In this document: positions 35,723 to 47,340 of the stretch, piece after piece
Layout of the letters: every line of letters starts with the position of its first letter
Position numbering within the stretch: the stretch's first letter is position 1
Source: Vanilla planifolia
Taxonomy: Eukaryota; Streptophyta; Magnoliopsida; Asparagales; Orchidaceae
Length of the DNA: 64,000 bases
Reading direction: 5' to 3'
Assembly: GCA_023846275.1 (NCBI GenBank)
Contig: CM043875.1
Location: 7,080,626 to 7,144,625, forward strand
Made by a program: the position numbers and the translations under genes
The notes under the pieces: model-generated
What the model saw: the letters and a program-made list of their open reading frames with translations, nothing else
Told to the model about the DNA's origin: nothing
The model's database searches: none

Positions 35723-38700
35723 TTAAGCTGCCATTGCATGTTCTTTTGAACAGAGCTGGTTCTGGATATGCTGTGGAACAACATCGAACTTAGCTACCTG
35801 CATCGTGTAAGAGGCACGCCCTTTTGTCATCCCACGAAGAGTACTCACATACTGGAACATTTCAGCCAATGGTACAAGAGCATCAACCACCTAAAAAGTT
35901 AACAGCATTATAAATTAAGCTTAATACAGATATAAGATTGGAGATATTGATATAAGAAACCGTCATGTCCATGTCCCCTTCTGCACAAGCAATGGAACAG
36001 TTGAATTGATAGTAAGTAAATGTTTCAGAGTTCATACCTTGAGACCTCCAGGTTTGTCTCCAAAGCTGTTAATCTGACCTCTTCTAGAGGTCAGGTCACC
36101 AATAACATCACCCAAATGTTCTTCAGGGGTGACAACTTCAACTTTCATGATAGGTTCAAGCAGTCTGGGAGCAGCTTTCTTTATCCCCTCTCTGAAAGCA
36201 CCTCGAGCAGCCAATTGAAACGCCAAAACGCTCGAATCTACGTCGTGATAAGAACCATCAACTAAAACGGCTCTCACATCGACCACAGGATAGCCAGCAA
36301 GCACACCATTCGACATACATTCTTCCAAGCCTTTCATCACTCCAGGAATATACTCTCTTGGAACAGTTCCACCTTTTATCTCGCTCTTAAATTCATAACC
36401 ACTCCCAGCTTGCAAGGGTTCAAACCTCACTGTGATATCTGCAAACTGTCCTTGTCCTCCAGATTGTTTCTTGTGTATATATTGCACCTCAGAAACCCTC
36501 GATATGCTTTCACGATAGTTTACCTGCGGAGCACCTGCATTTGCTTCGACCTGCAAACAAGTTAAAAGCCAATCCTAGCAAAATTAGAATGGTAACAATT
36601 GGAAGACAACAAAATAAGAAAAATAAAAGAAACTTTTCATGTTAAAAGTAAAGCATTTAATGAGACTTAAAGTTGGGGTTAATATATCCCTGTATAGGTA
36701 CCTAATTATTCAAAATCTTAAACTTATAAATAAGATTTATACTAATTATATATTAAAATTTTAACTCTGTTCAATTTCTAATATGGGATTAAACATGATG
36801 TCACTTACATATAAAAAAGTATATACTTAGATTCTAACTTATGTTTGATTTCTAATATAGGATTAATTGCAGTCTTACTTATACTCAATATTCTTATTTC
36901 AAATGAGAGTCTAACTCGCATTATCTTTTTACTATTTTACTTTGAAATCTACTGATTATTAGAGTCATTGATCATATCAAATATTATGGATATTAACACG
37001 ATTCATCATGCATTCTATTTTACAGTGGAACACTCAAATTATTCCACTATAAATAGTCAGGGAAAATGGTTCATTTTCCATCAATCGAATGAAGTCTAAG
37101 CAATACCATAAAAACTAATCAACACCGTCATCTATGATATATGCCATGAGGTAATCAACTAAGTGAAAACACTATGTGAACACTAAAGCCATGTTCAAAC
37201 ATGGAAGACAAGAGAAGTTCATGGGAGCGCAAACTTCATGGTGGTTGAGGCAAAGAAATGATATTTATTACAAGAGAAATGCTCTGTAATGCTAAGCGCT
37301 AAGAAATTCTTATAGGTAATTGGCATCAAACAGAATCAATCCATCTGCACAGCAAATGCATCGTGAATGTTAAAAAAGTTCAAGAAAGGAACCTTGAATT
37401 CTCTCTTTAGCCGATCAACAATGATCTCAAGATGCAGTTCTCCCATCCCTTCAATAACGGTTTGGTTGATCTCCTCGTCTCTGGAAAAGTGAAAAGATGG
37501 GTCTTCTTGAGCAAGCTTAATCAGCCCAAAGGCCAACTTATCAAGGTCAGCCTTGGTCTTCGGTTCTATTGCAACCTTGATCACTGGATCTGGGAATTCC
37601 ATCCGTTCAAGAACAACAGGGTTTTCTGGATCACAAAGTGTTTCACCAGTGATTGTATCTTTCAGGCCAGCAAGAGCCACAATATCACCTGTCAACGCAG
37701 ATCCGACGTCTTCTCTACTATTTGCATGCATCTCTAAGAGCCTTCCTATCCTCTCTTTCTTGTCTTTGTTTGAATTAAGAACAAAAGAGCCAGCAGCCAA
37801 TTTTCCCGAGTATACTCTTACAAATGTAAGGGATCCAACAAAAGGATCACTCATGATCTTAAAGGCTAGCCCTGCAAATGGCTCATCATCACTAGGAATC
37901 CTTTCAATTATCTTTTCTCGGTCATAAATATCGGAACCCTTCATCGGAGGTACATCAATTGGTGAAGGCAAGTAATCCACAACAGCATCAAGCAGGGGTT
38001 GGACACCCTTATTTTTGAATGCTGTACCACATAAAACAGGAACAAAAGCACTAGAAATAGTGCCTCTCCTAATTAATCTTTTAATAGTCAGTTCATCAGG
38101 TTCAGTCCCTTCTAGATAGTTTTCCATGATTTCATCATCCACTTCAACTATACTCTCAATCAGTAGATTTCTGTACTCCAGGGCCAGATCCTGGAGATCA
38201 ACTGGTATGTCTTGGTATGAAAACTTTGCACCCAATTCTTCCCCTGTCCAAATAACAGCTTTCATTTTCAAAAGATCAACAACTCCACTAAAGCTATCTT
38301 CAGCACCAACAGGTAATTGTAGAACAAGCGGTTTCGAGCCCAAGTTTGTGACTATCATATCACACGTTCGGAAAAAATTAGCTCCTAAGCGATCCATCTT
38401 ATTAACAAAACATATTCTGGGCACTCCATATTTATCTGCTTGCCTCCAAACAGTTTCAGATTGAGGTTCCACACCAGCTACACTATCAAACAAGCATATT
38501 GCTCCATCTAAGACCCTCAGAGCACGCTCTACTTCAAGTGTAAAATCAACATGGCCAGGTGTATCAATGATATTAATTCTGCAGTTGCTCCAAAAGGTTG
38601 TTGTTGCTGCAGAGGTAATAGTGATACCTCTCTCTTGCTCCTGTTCCATCCAATCCATCGTCGCGGTTCCTTCGTGGACCTCCCCAATTTTATAATTTCT

Positions 38701-39839
38701 TCCCGTGTAATATAAAATCCGTTCGGTGGTAGTAGTTTTTCCAGCATCTATGTGAGCCATGATACCGATGTTGCGGTAGTCCTTCAATGGAACTTTCCTC
38801 GTGAAATCTGTTAACAAGTAGAACAGAAAAAGCCATGATTTTGATGGCAAATAGAAATCCAATATCTCTAAATTTGGCACATATGTATATGATCAATGAC
38901 ACAGATCATATAATCCATGAAGTATAATTGTTAAATAAATTTTATGAATACTTACAACCCTAAGTATCACAAAAAAATCTGGAAGCTGTGAAAGGAAGAA
39001 AACAATTGACAAAAACTGCGACTCAAATTATAACATTTGTAATAGATAGATCTGGCTAATAATCAACTCCATACTAGAAAATCATTAATTAGATATGCAT
39101 AGGCAGGCAAATCCCCACCCTTCCAATGAAAAACTTGCGTTAAAACAAGCACATCATGTTGTTGTGCACCAATCTTCTTCCCTTACGAATTCCAAAAGAT
39201 AATCAATTGACGATGTAACCATACTGCGAAGTCTCCATCAATTCATCTTTCTTCAGAAAGTTCCTATTGGAAGCGAGTCTCCTTTTTCTCATTCCATCAC
39301 TCAGTTTATAGTAATAACTTTCCGAAACATCACAGAAAAAAGTAACCCCTACAGAGATGGTGATCAATAAATTTCACCTTACGATTTCTTATGGAGGCAT
39401 TTCAACAAACAGTAAGAGCGAGTGCTCTGTTGAGATATTTCGCTTTTGAATTCTCAGAAAAAATTACAAATTTATGGTATAAGGCTCTCAAGATCACCAA
39501 TTAATTTCACAACAATCATAACAGTCACTGTAAAATCGTAAAAAATGAGAGAGCATGATTGAGGACACCAACAGAGTGCCAGGGTTACAAAGGCCTACCT
39601 TCGTCGGCCATGCATACAACTGAAAGCTTCTGATCTCGAACCTTACGCCGGGGAGCAGTTATCTTTGACCTCAGCCGAAGGCCGCCAAACAGATCCGAGA
39701 CGCTGGCCGGGCGAACTCCGGCGGCAAGAGAGTGGTTGGCCAGGATGAAGCAGCGCGAAGAGACGGTTACACGCCTCCGGGATGCCCGACACCTATAGGA
39801 GGAGGCCGAAGCCGTTACCTTAATGGTTTCGCTCGCCAT
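35723..39839 (-). CDS. SCO1: Chloroplast translation elongation factor G
   Basis: EF-G is the GTPase that translocates tRNA and mRNA on the plastid ribosome. Four coding exons on the minus strand: 39839-39599, 38807-37393, 36550-36038 and 35890-35723; all GT-AG, phases agree, 778 residues, close to the usual plant length. Residues 1-80 are serine/arginine-rich without acidic clusters, a chloroplast transit peptide. The mature part starts near [11 protein letters not shown] (86-96). GTPase motifs: AHIDAGKT (98-105), RGITI switch I end (140-144), DTPGH (162-166), NKMD (216-219) and a [10 protein letters not shown]5 region. Domains II-V follow, with EGMGELHLE, the domain IV stretch [10 protein letters not shown] and GGQGQFAD, and the C-terminal [12 protein letters not shown]. 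The [17 protein letters not shown] segment is of the chloroplast/bacterial kind, not the mitochondrial one. The Arabidopsis ortholog is SCO1 (SNOWY COTYLEDON 1). No damage is seen. Confidence 0.96.
36551..37392 (-). other. EF-G intron 2
   Basis: An 842-base intron with donor TTCAAG|gttcct and acceptor tttgcag|GTCGAAG. It contains two diverged copies of a 'tttctaatat(g/a)ggatta' phrase about 80 bases apart (around 36775 and 36850), a small local duplication. Confidence 0.8.
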
Positions 39840-40127
39840 TATCTCGCTCTCGTTCTCGTTCTCTTCCGGCCTGATGGCGGCCGAGAACCTCTTCTTCTCT
39901 CTGTCGCGCGGATAACGAATAGAAACTAGATGATAATTTTTGGATAATGCAAACTACTTGGACTTAACTGTTCTCCATTGAATAATAGCTATTTTTTCTT
40001 GGAACTATTTTTTTTATACAAGTTAATTAATTAAAAATTACGTGTACATATATTTCATGTGTCACAGGAAGTATAAACAAACTGAATTCAGCAAATGCCT
40101 AAGAGGTTGCTATTGTTTTGGGATTAG

Positions 40128-40204
40128 ACACGTGTAAGATTCTCAACCAATCAAATGGGCTTCAAAATGGGACCATGAAGAGACCCGCTGAAACACGAAG
40201 CCCA
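40128..40204 (-). promoter_or_regulatory. Putative EF-G promoter elements (G-box, TGGGCT)
   Basis: About 290-365 bases upstream of the EF-G start codon are a palindromic ACACGTGT G-box (40128-40135), a CCAAT pentamer (40147-40151) and two TGGGCT hexamers in opposite orientation (40156-40161; reverse at 40199-40204). G-boxes are common in light-responsive nuclear genes for plastid proteins, and TGGGCC/T 'site II' elements are known from housekeeping and translation genes. The clustering within 80 bases of otherwise AT-rich DNA supports a promoter, but individual motifs are short. Confidence 0.45.
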
Positions 40205-40299
40205 ACAGGCGTGCCTTAAGCAAGAAGAGAAAGCCACGAGCTCAACATGTCGTATGGGCATAAGCAAAGACTAAAGGAATGAATAAATGACTTGATATG

Positions 40300-42113
40300 T
40301 TATTTTTTTTAAAAACGAAATGAATATTTCATTAATTGCATGTGAAGGTTAAAGGTATTGATATGTATTTTTGCTGTGTATTTAGAAAATATTATTTACA
40401 TCTAATGGATAAATCAAATTTCTTATTACATAATTTTAAAATAAATTTATCAAGAAAATGAATATGATTGACTTTAAATGTTTATAAAAATTTTCTGAAT
40501 GAAAAATTCAATAAACTAACAATGATCTATTAATTTCACAAGCAAATTATTGATTTGTCTGGCCAAGTTCTTTTTGAGACATGTCAAAATTTAAATTATT
40601 TTTAACTATTATGAATTAATGAAAAATCATTTAAAGGACTAATTCAAATTCATTTCAACAAAAGAGGGCATCATAAACTCTTTTATTTTAATAGTTTTAT
40701 TTCTATTACAAAATTTAAAAGTATTATAACTTCTTACATTTTATGAAAACTTAAAAATAAAATAATATTTAATATGCAGATTTTTTAATTAATTTGCATA
40801 AATTTTAGAAGTTTAAATTATTACAAAATATATGTAAATAAATTCTTTATTGTATGTATTTTTATTAACGAAGTGGCTTAAACTATTTTAAAATAAAATA
40901 TGATTACTCTAATTTAAACCACTATAATGTTACGTATTTGTTACATAGTTTATAGAATTATAAATATATTTAAGTGAAATATATTTTATACATCAATGAT
41001 AATTTTACATCCTCTTAGATTAAGAGACTTTGCATCAAAGAAAACTTACTATTCTAATTGTATTTTTATTGTTTATGATTATATTATTTATAAAAGCTGT
41101 TAAAATAATGCATTGGTAAGAGCAAAAATATAGAAATATATGTTAGTGGGGAATTTGTGAAAATAGTGATGTTTTTGAAAACTTTTATTTTATTTCATAA
41201 TTGGTGGTATATCTATTTATTATATAATATATCATAAAAGTGCTTCTCTTTTATTTTGCAAAATTTTTATAAGATGTATAGTCACATAATAGTGCTTGAT
41301 ATAATTATGTAATCAATAGCATATATCTATGTATTGTTATATTTTTTTAGCATATGCGTAATCCTTTATGTTGATTTTTTAATGCATTTATAGGTGATGT
41401 ACAATATAAACATAATATTTTTAAAACCATTAAATTTGTAGACTTAAATGCATTATGTGATGAGTTGTAAGATATTATAAGTTATCTTGTTGATACAATT
41501 AAGCAAACATTATTATGTAAGTTAATTATAATTTTATAGATCATTAATTTTATCTTTTGAATTAGATATTTGATATATAAATTTGAATAAGATTATCAAT
41601 ATTTCTTAAAAAAAAATTTTGTTAAAAACAAAAATGCTAAGAGCATATAAGCTTACGAATCTTTTCACTACATAAGATATTTTCTATTATCAATCAATCT
41701 TTTTTTAAAAAACATTCTATTATCTTCATTCATAATAACTAAAAATTTGTTCTATATTTTATTATTCCAATGGCCTGACTTATTCAAAGATTGGGAACAA
41801 TGAAAGAAAGAAATACATCTTAAATAGCGAAACAATACTACCATACTTTTTGCATTCATTTAAAAATCAAAACTAAATCACGTGAAGGCTTTGTTTCACA
41901 ACATTTTCTTTTGAGAAAAATGATTGTTTTAATTGATTGGAGACTTTGTCAATATAAGAAATTTGTCTTGTTTTGTAACAAAAGAAAATTAAAGAAGTAC
42001 AAAAAAAAAAAATAAATAAATAAAAACGAGCTTATAAACATAGCATATTTCATTTGAGCAAAATATCCTTAAACATGGTCTCTAACCACGTAGCCAAACT
42101 ATAGGAAAACATA
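40300..42113. other. AT-rich intergenic between EF-G and the VIT homolog
   Basis: About 1.8 kb, very AT-rich, without coding frames. Homopolymer A/T runs are frequent. It includes the 3' UTR region of the VIT homolog (minus strand) at its right end. Confidence 0.55.
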
Positions 42114-42851
42114 CTAAGCAACATTAGAAACATTTAAATTAAAAGCAAGTCCTAAAAGTCTCAACACCGCATAAGTCACCAACATAGATATCCATCCCCC
42201 AATCAACACCCTCCCCGCCGCCTTCACCACGGATGCGGCCCCTCCGAGAACAGCCCCCATTGCTCCAAACGCCACGAGCCCCACGCTGCTCACTAGGCTT
42301 ACTACGACCAACCTCACCCACCACAGTGCAATAAACCCACCTGCCAGAAGCGGCAGTAGGGCTCCGACGGCGAACGAGATGGCCGACGCGGCCGCGGCCC
42401 TCGTCGGACTCGGAAGCCTCTCCCCGATGGCGGCTTGGCAGTTGTGGCGCTGTAGCTCAGCGAGCTCGATGTCGTACTGCGCGTAGACAGAAACGAACTC
42501 ACCGATGGCCATGCTGCATGCGCCGGCGACGAGTCCAGCTAGGCCGGAGACGAGCATGGCGCGGGAGTTCTGGCTGACGGCGCCGACCCCGATCATGAGT
42601 GAGGCAACGGAGACGAGGCCATCGTTGGCTCCGAGGACGGCAGCTCGGACCCATTGGCCTCGCCCAGCGTGGTCGGTAGAGTCTGATATCGGATGAACGG
42701 CGGCAGCCGCTGGGGTGGAGATGGTGACCTCAACGAAGGTTGGGTCTATGTGTTGCTTCGACGAAGTAGAGGTTGCATGTACGGTGGAATCCAAACAAGA
42801 AGACATGGATTGAGGTGAGGAAGGCCAATGAGAGCGGTGCGTGGAAGCCAC
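42114..42851 (-). CDS. Vacuolar iron transporter homolog (VIT/CCC1, nodulin-21-like)
   Basis: A 245-residue intronless protein of the CCC1/VIT1 family, which moves Fe2+ or Mn2+ into the vacuole. The first 60 residues are a polar serine/threonine-rich tail. The family signature follows: RGQWVRAAVLGANDGLVSVASLMIG (66-90, split here as WVRAAVLGANDGLV and SVASLMIG), with the conserved Asp in TM1. TM2 is near 99-121 and ends in AIGEFVSVYAQYDIE. TM3 is near 150-175, TM4 near 180-204 and TM5 near 212-236 (GGWISMLVTYAVLRLLG). The long cytosolic metal-binding domain between TM2 and TM3 of true VIT1 is reduced to about 25 residues, which places it in the VIT-homolog (VTL/nodulin-21-like) subgroup. It is GC-rich against AT-rich flanks. 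EF-G follows on the same strand 2.3 kb downstream; there is no evidence of co-regulation. Confidence 0.93.
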   Translation of the reverse strand: MASTHRSHWPSSPQSMSSCLDSTVHATSTSSKQHIDPTFVEVTISTPAAAAVHPISDSTDHAGRGQWVRAAVLGANDGLVSVASLMIGVGAVSQNSRAMLVSGLAGLVAGACSMAIGEFVSVYAQYDIELAELQRHNCQAAIGERLPSPTRAAAASAISFAVGALLPLLAGGFIALWWVRLVVVSLVSSVGLVAFGAMGAVLGGAASVVKAAGRVLIGGWISMLVTYAVLRLLGLAFNLNVSNVA

Positions 42852-42852
42852 A

Positions 42853-42913
42853 CATGCCCAGTCTCGGTTATTTGTAGCTGAAGAAATTTTTTATGTATGG
42901 GCTTTTTGCATGC
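42853..42913 (-). promoter_or_regulatory. Two CATGC motifs just upstream of the VIT homolog
   Basis: CATGC occurs at 42853-42857 and within a palindromic GCATGC at 42908-42913, both within about 65 bases of the start codon. CATGC is the core recognised by IDEF1-type iron-deficiency regulators in grasses. It is also the RY core, so the match is suggestive only. Confidence 0.3.
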
Positions 42914-43122
42914 AGCCACATGTAAATTTCAAAATTGCGTGGAAATTTTCAAACTCCTTGCATTATTAAAATAAATTATAATATTCTATTAAGCTAGAAT
43001 AAAACTTTATCTTTAAAAATCGAGGTTAATATGGCAGACTCGAGCCGTATTGCAAAAATAAAACGACACTTGGAACCTCAATCTCTCGTTATATTGACCA
43101 TTATTTTGGACGAATAGTCGAT

Positions 43123-43144
43123 TATATATATATATATATATATA
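43123..43144. repeat. (TA)11 microsatellite
   Basis: Eleven TA units about 270 bases upstream of the VIT homolog start codon, in its presumed distal promoter. Confidence 0.95.
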
Positions 43145-44520
43145 AAGTATGAGACTAATATTTGAAATTAACTAAAAGAGTTTTTTGCAAATAAGTGATA
43201 CTTGTGATGATTGCATCTCTCAACACAGTTTATTAATCTACTTTGAACTTTTAATAATATTACTAGGTTTTCTTATTAAAAGGAAAAGTATCCTACATTA
43301 ATAGGGGTAGCACTCTACGTAGTGAAAGAAAGGCCTCTTTATCACAAGTTTTGTGTTCTATGTATTGGAAGGAGACTCTTATTGTCTCAAGTTTTGTACT
43401 TGAATTATCTTAACCATTCAATACAATTATAAAAAATAATTTAATTTGTTTTTATTTATGAGATTTTTATGATAAATTTTAGTATTCTTTGTTTCATTTT
43501 ATTTTAGCCTTTTTTTTGTTCTTTAATAACTTAATTTTGCATTTTAGTATCATTTTTTCATATATTTTTTTTAAATGTGATACTTTTCTTTTCATTTTTG
43601 TTGCATAGAATGCAAAAAAAGTGTTTCAAACACGACTTCTTTATGCTAAACTTTATAATTATAGAATTGGAAAAAAAAATTAGTTGAGGAAAAAAAGCAA
43701 AATTTTTCATTTATTTTAATTAGATACTGGATTCCAAAGAAAAAATATTCTCAATTAGAGAATTATATTTTAATCATTGATAATGATGACTAGTGTTATA
43801 TTTTTTTTTTTGAAAAAATAAACTATTTTAATCCTTTATAATTATGATGTTTTTATTTTATCAATTTTTTTTTTGAAAAATATCATTCCAATAGACTTTA
43901 TTCTCAACTATAACTTTTAATCACAATTTATCAAATATTAAAGTTTCAATTGTACGCTTACTTCAACTTGATTGTCTTGTATTCAAAACTCTTAAATGTA
44001 CCAAGACTCAATTTACATATGGTTTTTCAGTTCAAAAAATAATAATTTAGCCAAAAGTGTTTTGAAAAATAAATTTTATGCAAAAGAAAACATAGTTTAG
44101 ATAAAAAAAAAAAGTACTAGAAAGAAATAAAACTAAAAGAAAAATTTTTTAAAACAAAATTTTGAATCTAAAACTATTTTTTGTAATAATATTTACTAAA
44201 TATTAATTAATTACTAAAAATTAAATTTAAAAATATTATGTTTAAAAATGTGTTTGAAAAACATCCTATTGATAAAATATCTAACTTAATTTTTTACTTT
44301 TTAATCAAATAATGAGGCAATTTTTTAATATTATTTTTTAAAAGTAAAATAAAATTTTTAATTTATATTTTTTTTGAATTTAAAATGATTTTAAATTATC
44401 ATCAATCAATCATCCATTTATGTTTAAAAAAATTATTCAAAATTGTACTTAAAAACAATATTCCAAATTGAATCCCACTTCGAAAACTTACGTTAAGAAG
44501 TTGGGCTAATTGTCTAATTT
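43145..44520. other. AT-rich intergenic, nothing recognised
   Basis: No gene or classified repeat. Many poly(A)/poly(T) runs; the text around 43.8-44.4 kb is almost pure A/T. Confidence 0.5.
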
Positions 44521-44524
44521 TAAA

Positions 44525-44825
44525 ATGTTACAGGGGGGCATATGCGAAATTATAGACAAGTGTAGTCACACCACCCACGCTAGTGTGAACGCTGTCTGGA
44601 TTCCGTAACTGAAAAGAGATGCGCGACGACTTGGCATAAAATAACGGCCATGGCGTGTGGCTTCCACGAGAATAAGAATTAAAATTAAGAATTATTGCAA
44701 TGCAAAGCATAAAAAAGACGTAAAGGTATTATTCCGGCAGGTCCACATGGATATAAAATAACGTGGGCGGTAACCCACCGAAGCAGAAGGGACTTCGACC
44801 GCATAAAAGTGCACATTGCAATAAA
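44525..44825. other. GC-richer island without an ORF
   Basis: About 300 bases with many CG and GC words (cacccacgctagtgtg, gcgcgacgac, ccaccgaagc) set in extremely AT-rich DNA. Two short minus-strand frames (44528-44710 and 44685-44876) overlap it but show no domain. It also holds an inverted repeat gtggg-cggtaa-cccac (about 44764-44779). It may be a relic of a gene promoter, a low-copy regulatory segment, or the GC-rich part of a small element. Confidence 0.3.
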
Positions 44826-47340
44826 CTTTTTAAGTTTTTGGGCAAAATAATTTATTCTCATAGATTTGTTGAACAAAGTTTAGTTAAGTATCTTGTTTGT
44901 GTTATTTTATTTTAAATAAAATTTTTCTTAAGATAATATTGTATGCTTTCTTTAGGCGATATTAAATTAAATTCTGTCAAACTTTAATTATACCATGTCA
45001 TCTTATATTCACATTATTATGTCTTTTTTTTATTAATTAGAATCTTCATCATTTTGTTTTTATACTTAACATTGTTTAGGTTTATTCTATTTTATTCTAT
45101 TATTTTTGTTAACATTTTCTTAAACCACCATAATTAAGTCTAACTTGCATAGGAAGCACTCATCTCATCTAAAAAACTTGGTCTCTTTTTTATAACCTAT
45201 ATTTGCGAATGTTTATCTCAAATTAGCTAGCTCAATCAAGAATTTCTTAAGATTTGTCATGACAAGTAAAAGACACTCATTGTCTTTTTGTAATGTCCGC
45301 CCATTTTTGGTCTTAAGAACTAGTTATATTTGATGATAAAAGTGGTTTGATACCCTCCCTCGACTATGGCATATGTAATTGTGCTTTTGTAAGTTAAGTT
45401 AGACTCCTTTCTATTAACCCTTATAGTAAAATAATGTAAGTAATATATTTAATAAAATGCCAATTGATGCTCTTAAGTGTTTTAAATAATTAAATAAATA
45501 AAATCAATTGGTAACATGTATCTGTCCTAAAAGGTTCCCATTAAGAACTCTTTGAAAATTACATGCTAAAGGTGTTATATAATGTCAAATTTTAAAAAAA
45601 CTAAAGACAACAAAATATGTTTTGAACCTATCTAAGATTTATGAGATGAGTGATACATTTAATATAATTAATTAAATCATACATAGATATTGCTAATTCA
45701 TAGTGATCTATTTGAGTCTTCACTTTCCTTGATAAACAATCCATCTTGAATTTCTACTAGCTCTATTGGGGAAGATGTGAGAGTTAGTTGAACAAATACT
45801 AGATCATATCATAGTCACTTGACCTTAGACATATCTGATGTATTTAGTACACTAGAGAGATTGCATGTCTTAGGACACTTGGATCATTGAAGAGAAAATT
45901 AAACACCTTGACTCCAATATTTTGGAGAGATACCATAATTGAAATCTAATTTCTATGAATTTTAGTTTTGCTTACCATAGAAGAATTGGTGCAAATGCAC
46001 CCCATTCTTTCAAAGTTCACATTCATCTTAGTCTAGTTAGTATTGAGGACAAAACCCAATTATTCTCTACCTAAGCTAGATTTTTTAACTCTCTGTGGAT
46101 TAATAGTTCAACAACAGATTAACTAGTTCGCACCTTCATGTCTTCTTAGTTCATTAGTTTTAAGTCAACCATGACCCATATGTACCTTTATCGCTTATTC
46201 TCATATAAGTATTGGAGTTGATAATGGTTTCATTATAATATTCATAACCACCACTTGATGATTCATAGTAGCATTTTAGCCATTACTTATATGTTATAGT
46301 TTGTACTTTTAGTTGTTTCATTTGAAACTTATTAATTCATAATTATTTGTGTTCTTCTTACGATGATATTTTTTTAGTCCCACATGCCTAAGAGGAGCAC
46401 ACAACGTTTGAGTGAATTCCATAAAAGCACTTTTTTGTCTTGTAGTTTGTTATCTCTTTGTATTCTACTCTTATATCTTATAGAAATCATCACTCACTTT
46501 CTTAGGATTCTACAAAAATTGAGGGTTCTTAGAGGCTCCCCGTATTAGTTGACATTTTGTCACTATATTCTCCAATGTGAATGTCTCGCACTTAAGTAAA
46601 ACTTGACCAATAAACTTTGATGATTCTAAAAATGGAGGGTGATGATGCTTGAAGTAGGAGACCCTTGTTTAAAATTCACATGCTTTTTGGCCTCCCCATT
46701 CCAAGCAAAATCCATCATAGAATCTCCCATTTATTTGCGCTTAGTTTAAAGTTTTACATTTCTTGGATTTGATTTTCCCTCTTCTTCATATGACTCGTTT
46801 ATCTTTACAATATTATTACAAAATAAGATTGTTGTAACTTCTTGAAATTTCAAAAAACACATCTACGTAATATCGCTAAATAAATATATTAAATTTTAAT
46901 TTTTAATTTTATAAAATGTGAGAATTTTCACTATATAAGTGATATTTTAATAAAATTATTTGTAATGATTATGTTTATATGTTAGTCATAAAAGAGAAAA
47001 AAGTTCTCAAAGTTTAGTAAAGTTGATTTCATTGAAATTGAACTTGAATAAGTGGTTTAATCAAGAGCATTAGTATTATAAAATAATAAAGATTTTTAGA
47101 TAGTTATAAAGAATATAATAAATTCTTAAGAAAGGTTTGGTGGGTGGTAATTGTTGTAAAGAAGATTGTGATAGAATTAGAAAGAGCACTCTCGAGACTA
47201 GGATTGCTGCTAGACAATGAAGAGAGGAATTCTTGTGTTTGTGGAGAAGGATTGAGGGAGAGAACTGAATGTAAAATGGAGCAATATGAGGAGGTCATGG
47301 TTTCATTGTAAGATTAGTTTTTTTCCTATTTTTCTTTTCA
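44826..47340. other. Intergenic, old repeat-like sequence
   Basis: No gene is supported. The segment 45.7-46.8 kb has more balanced composition, as in decayed element DNA, but no protein block could be aligned. A 64-codon serine/leucine/threonine-rich minus-strand frame (47104-47298, start MTSSYCSILHSV) is somewhat less AT-biased than random frames here. It has no recognised family and is left uncalled. Confidence 0.4.

Noticed and set aside
36020..38464. Plus-strand frames across the EF-G exons
   Set aside because: They are complements of highly conserved EF-G coding sequence.
47104..47298. Serine/leucine/threonine-rich minus-strand frame of 64 codons
   Set aside because: Reads more protein-like than most AT-rich frames, but has no recognised family, no supporting exons and no promoter features.
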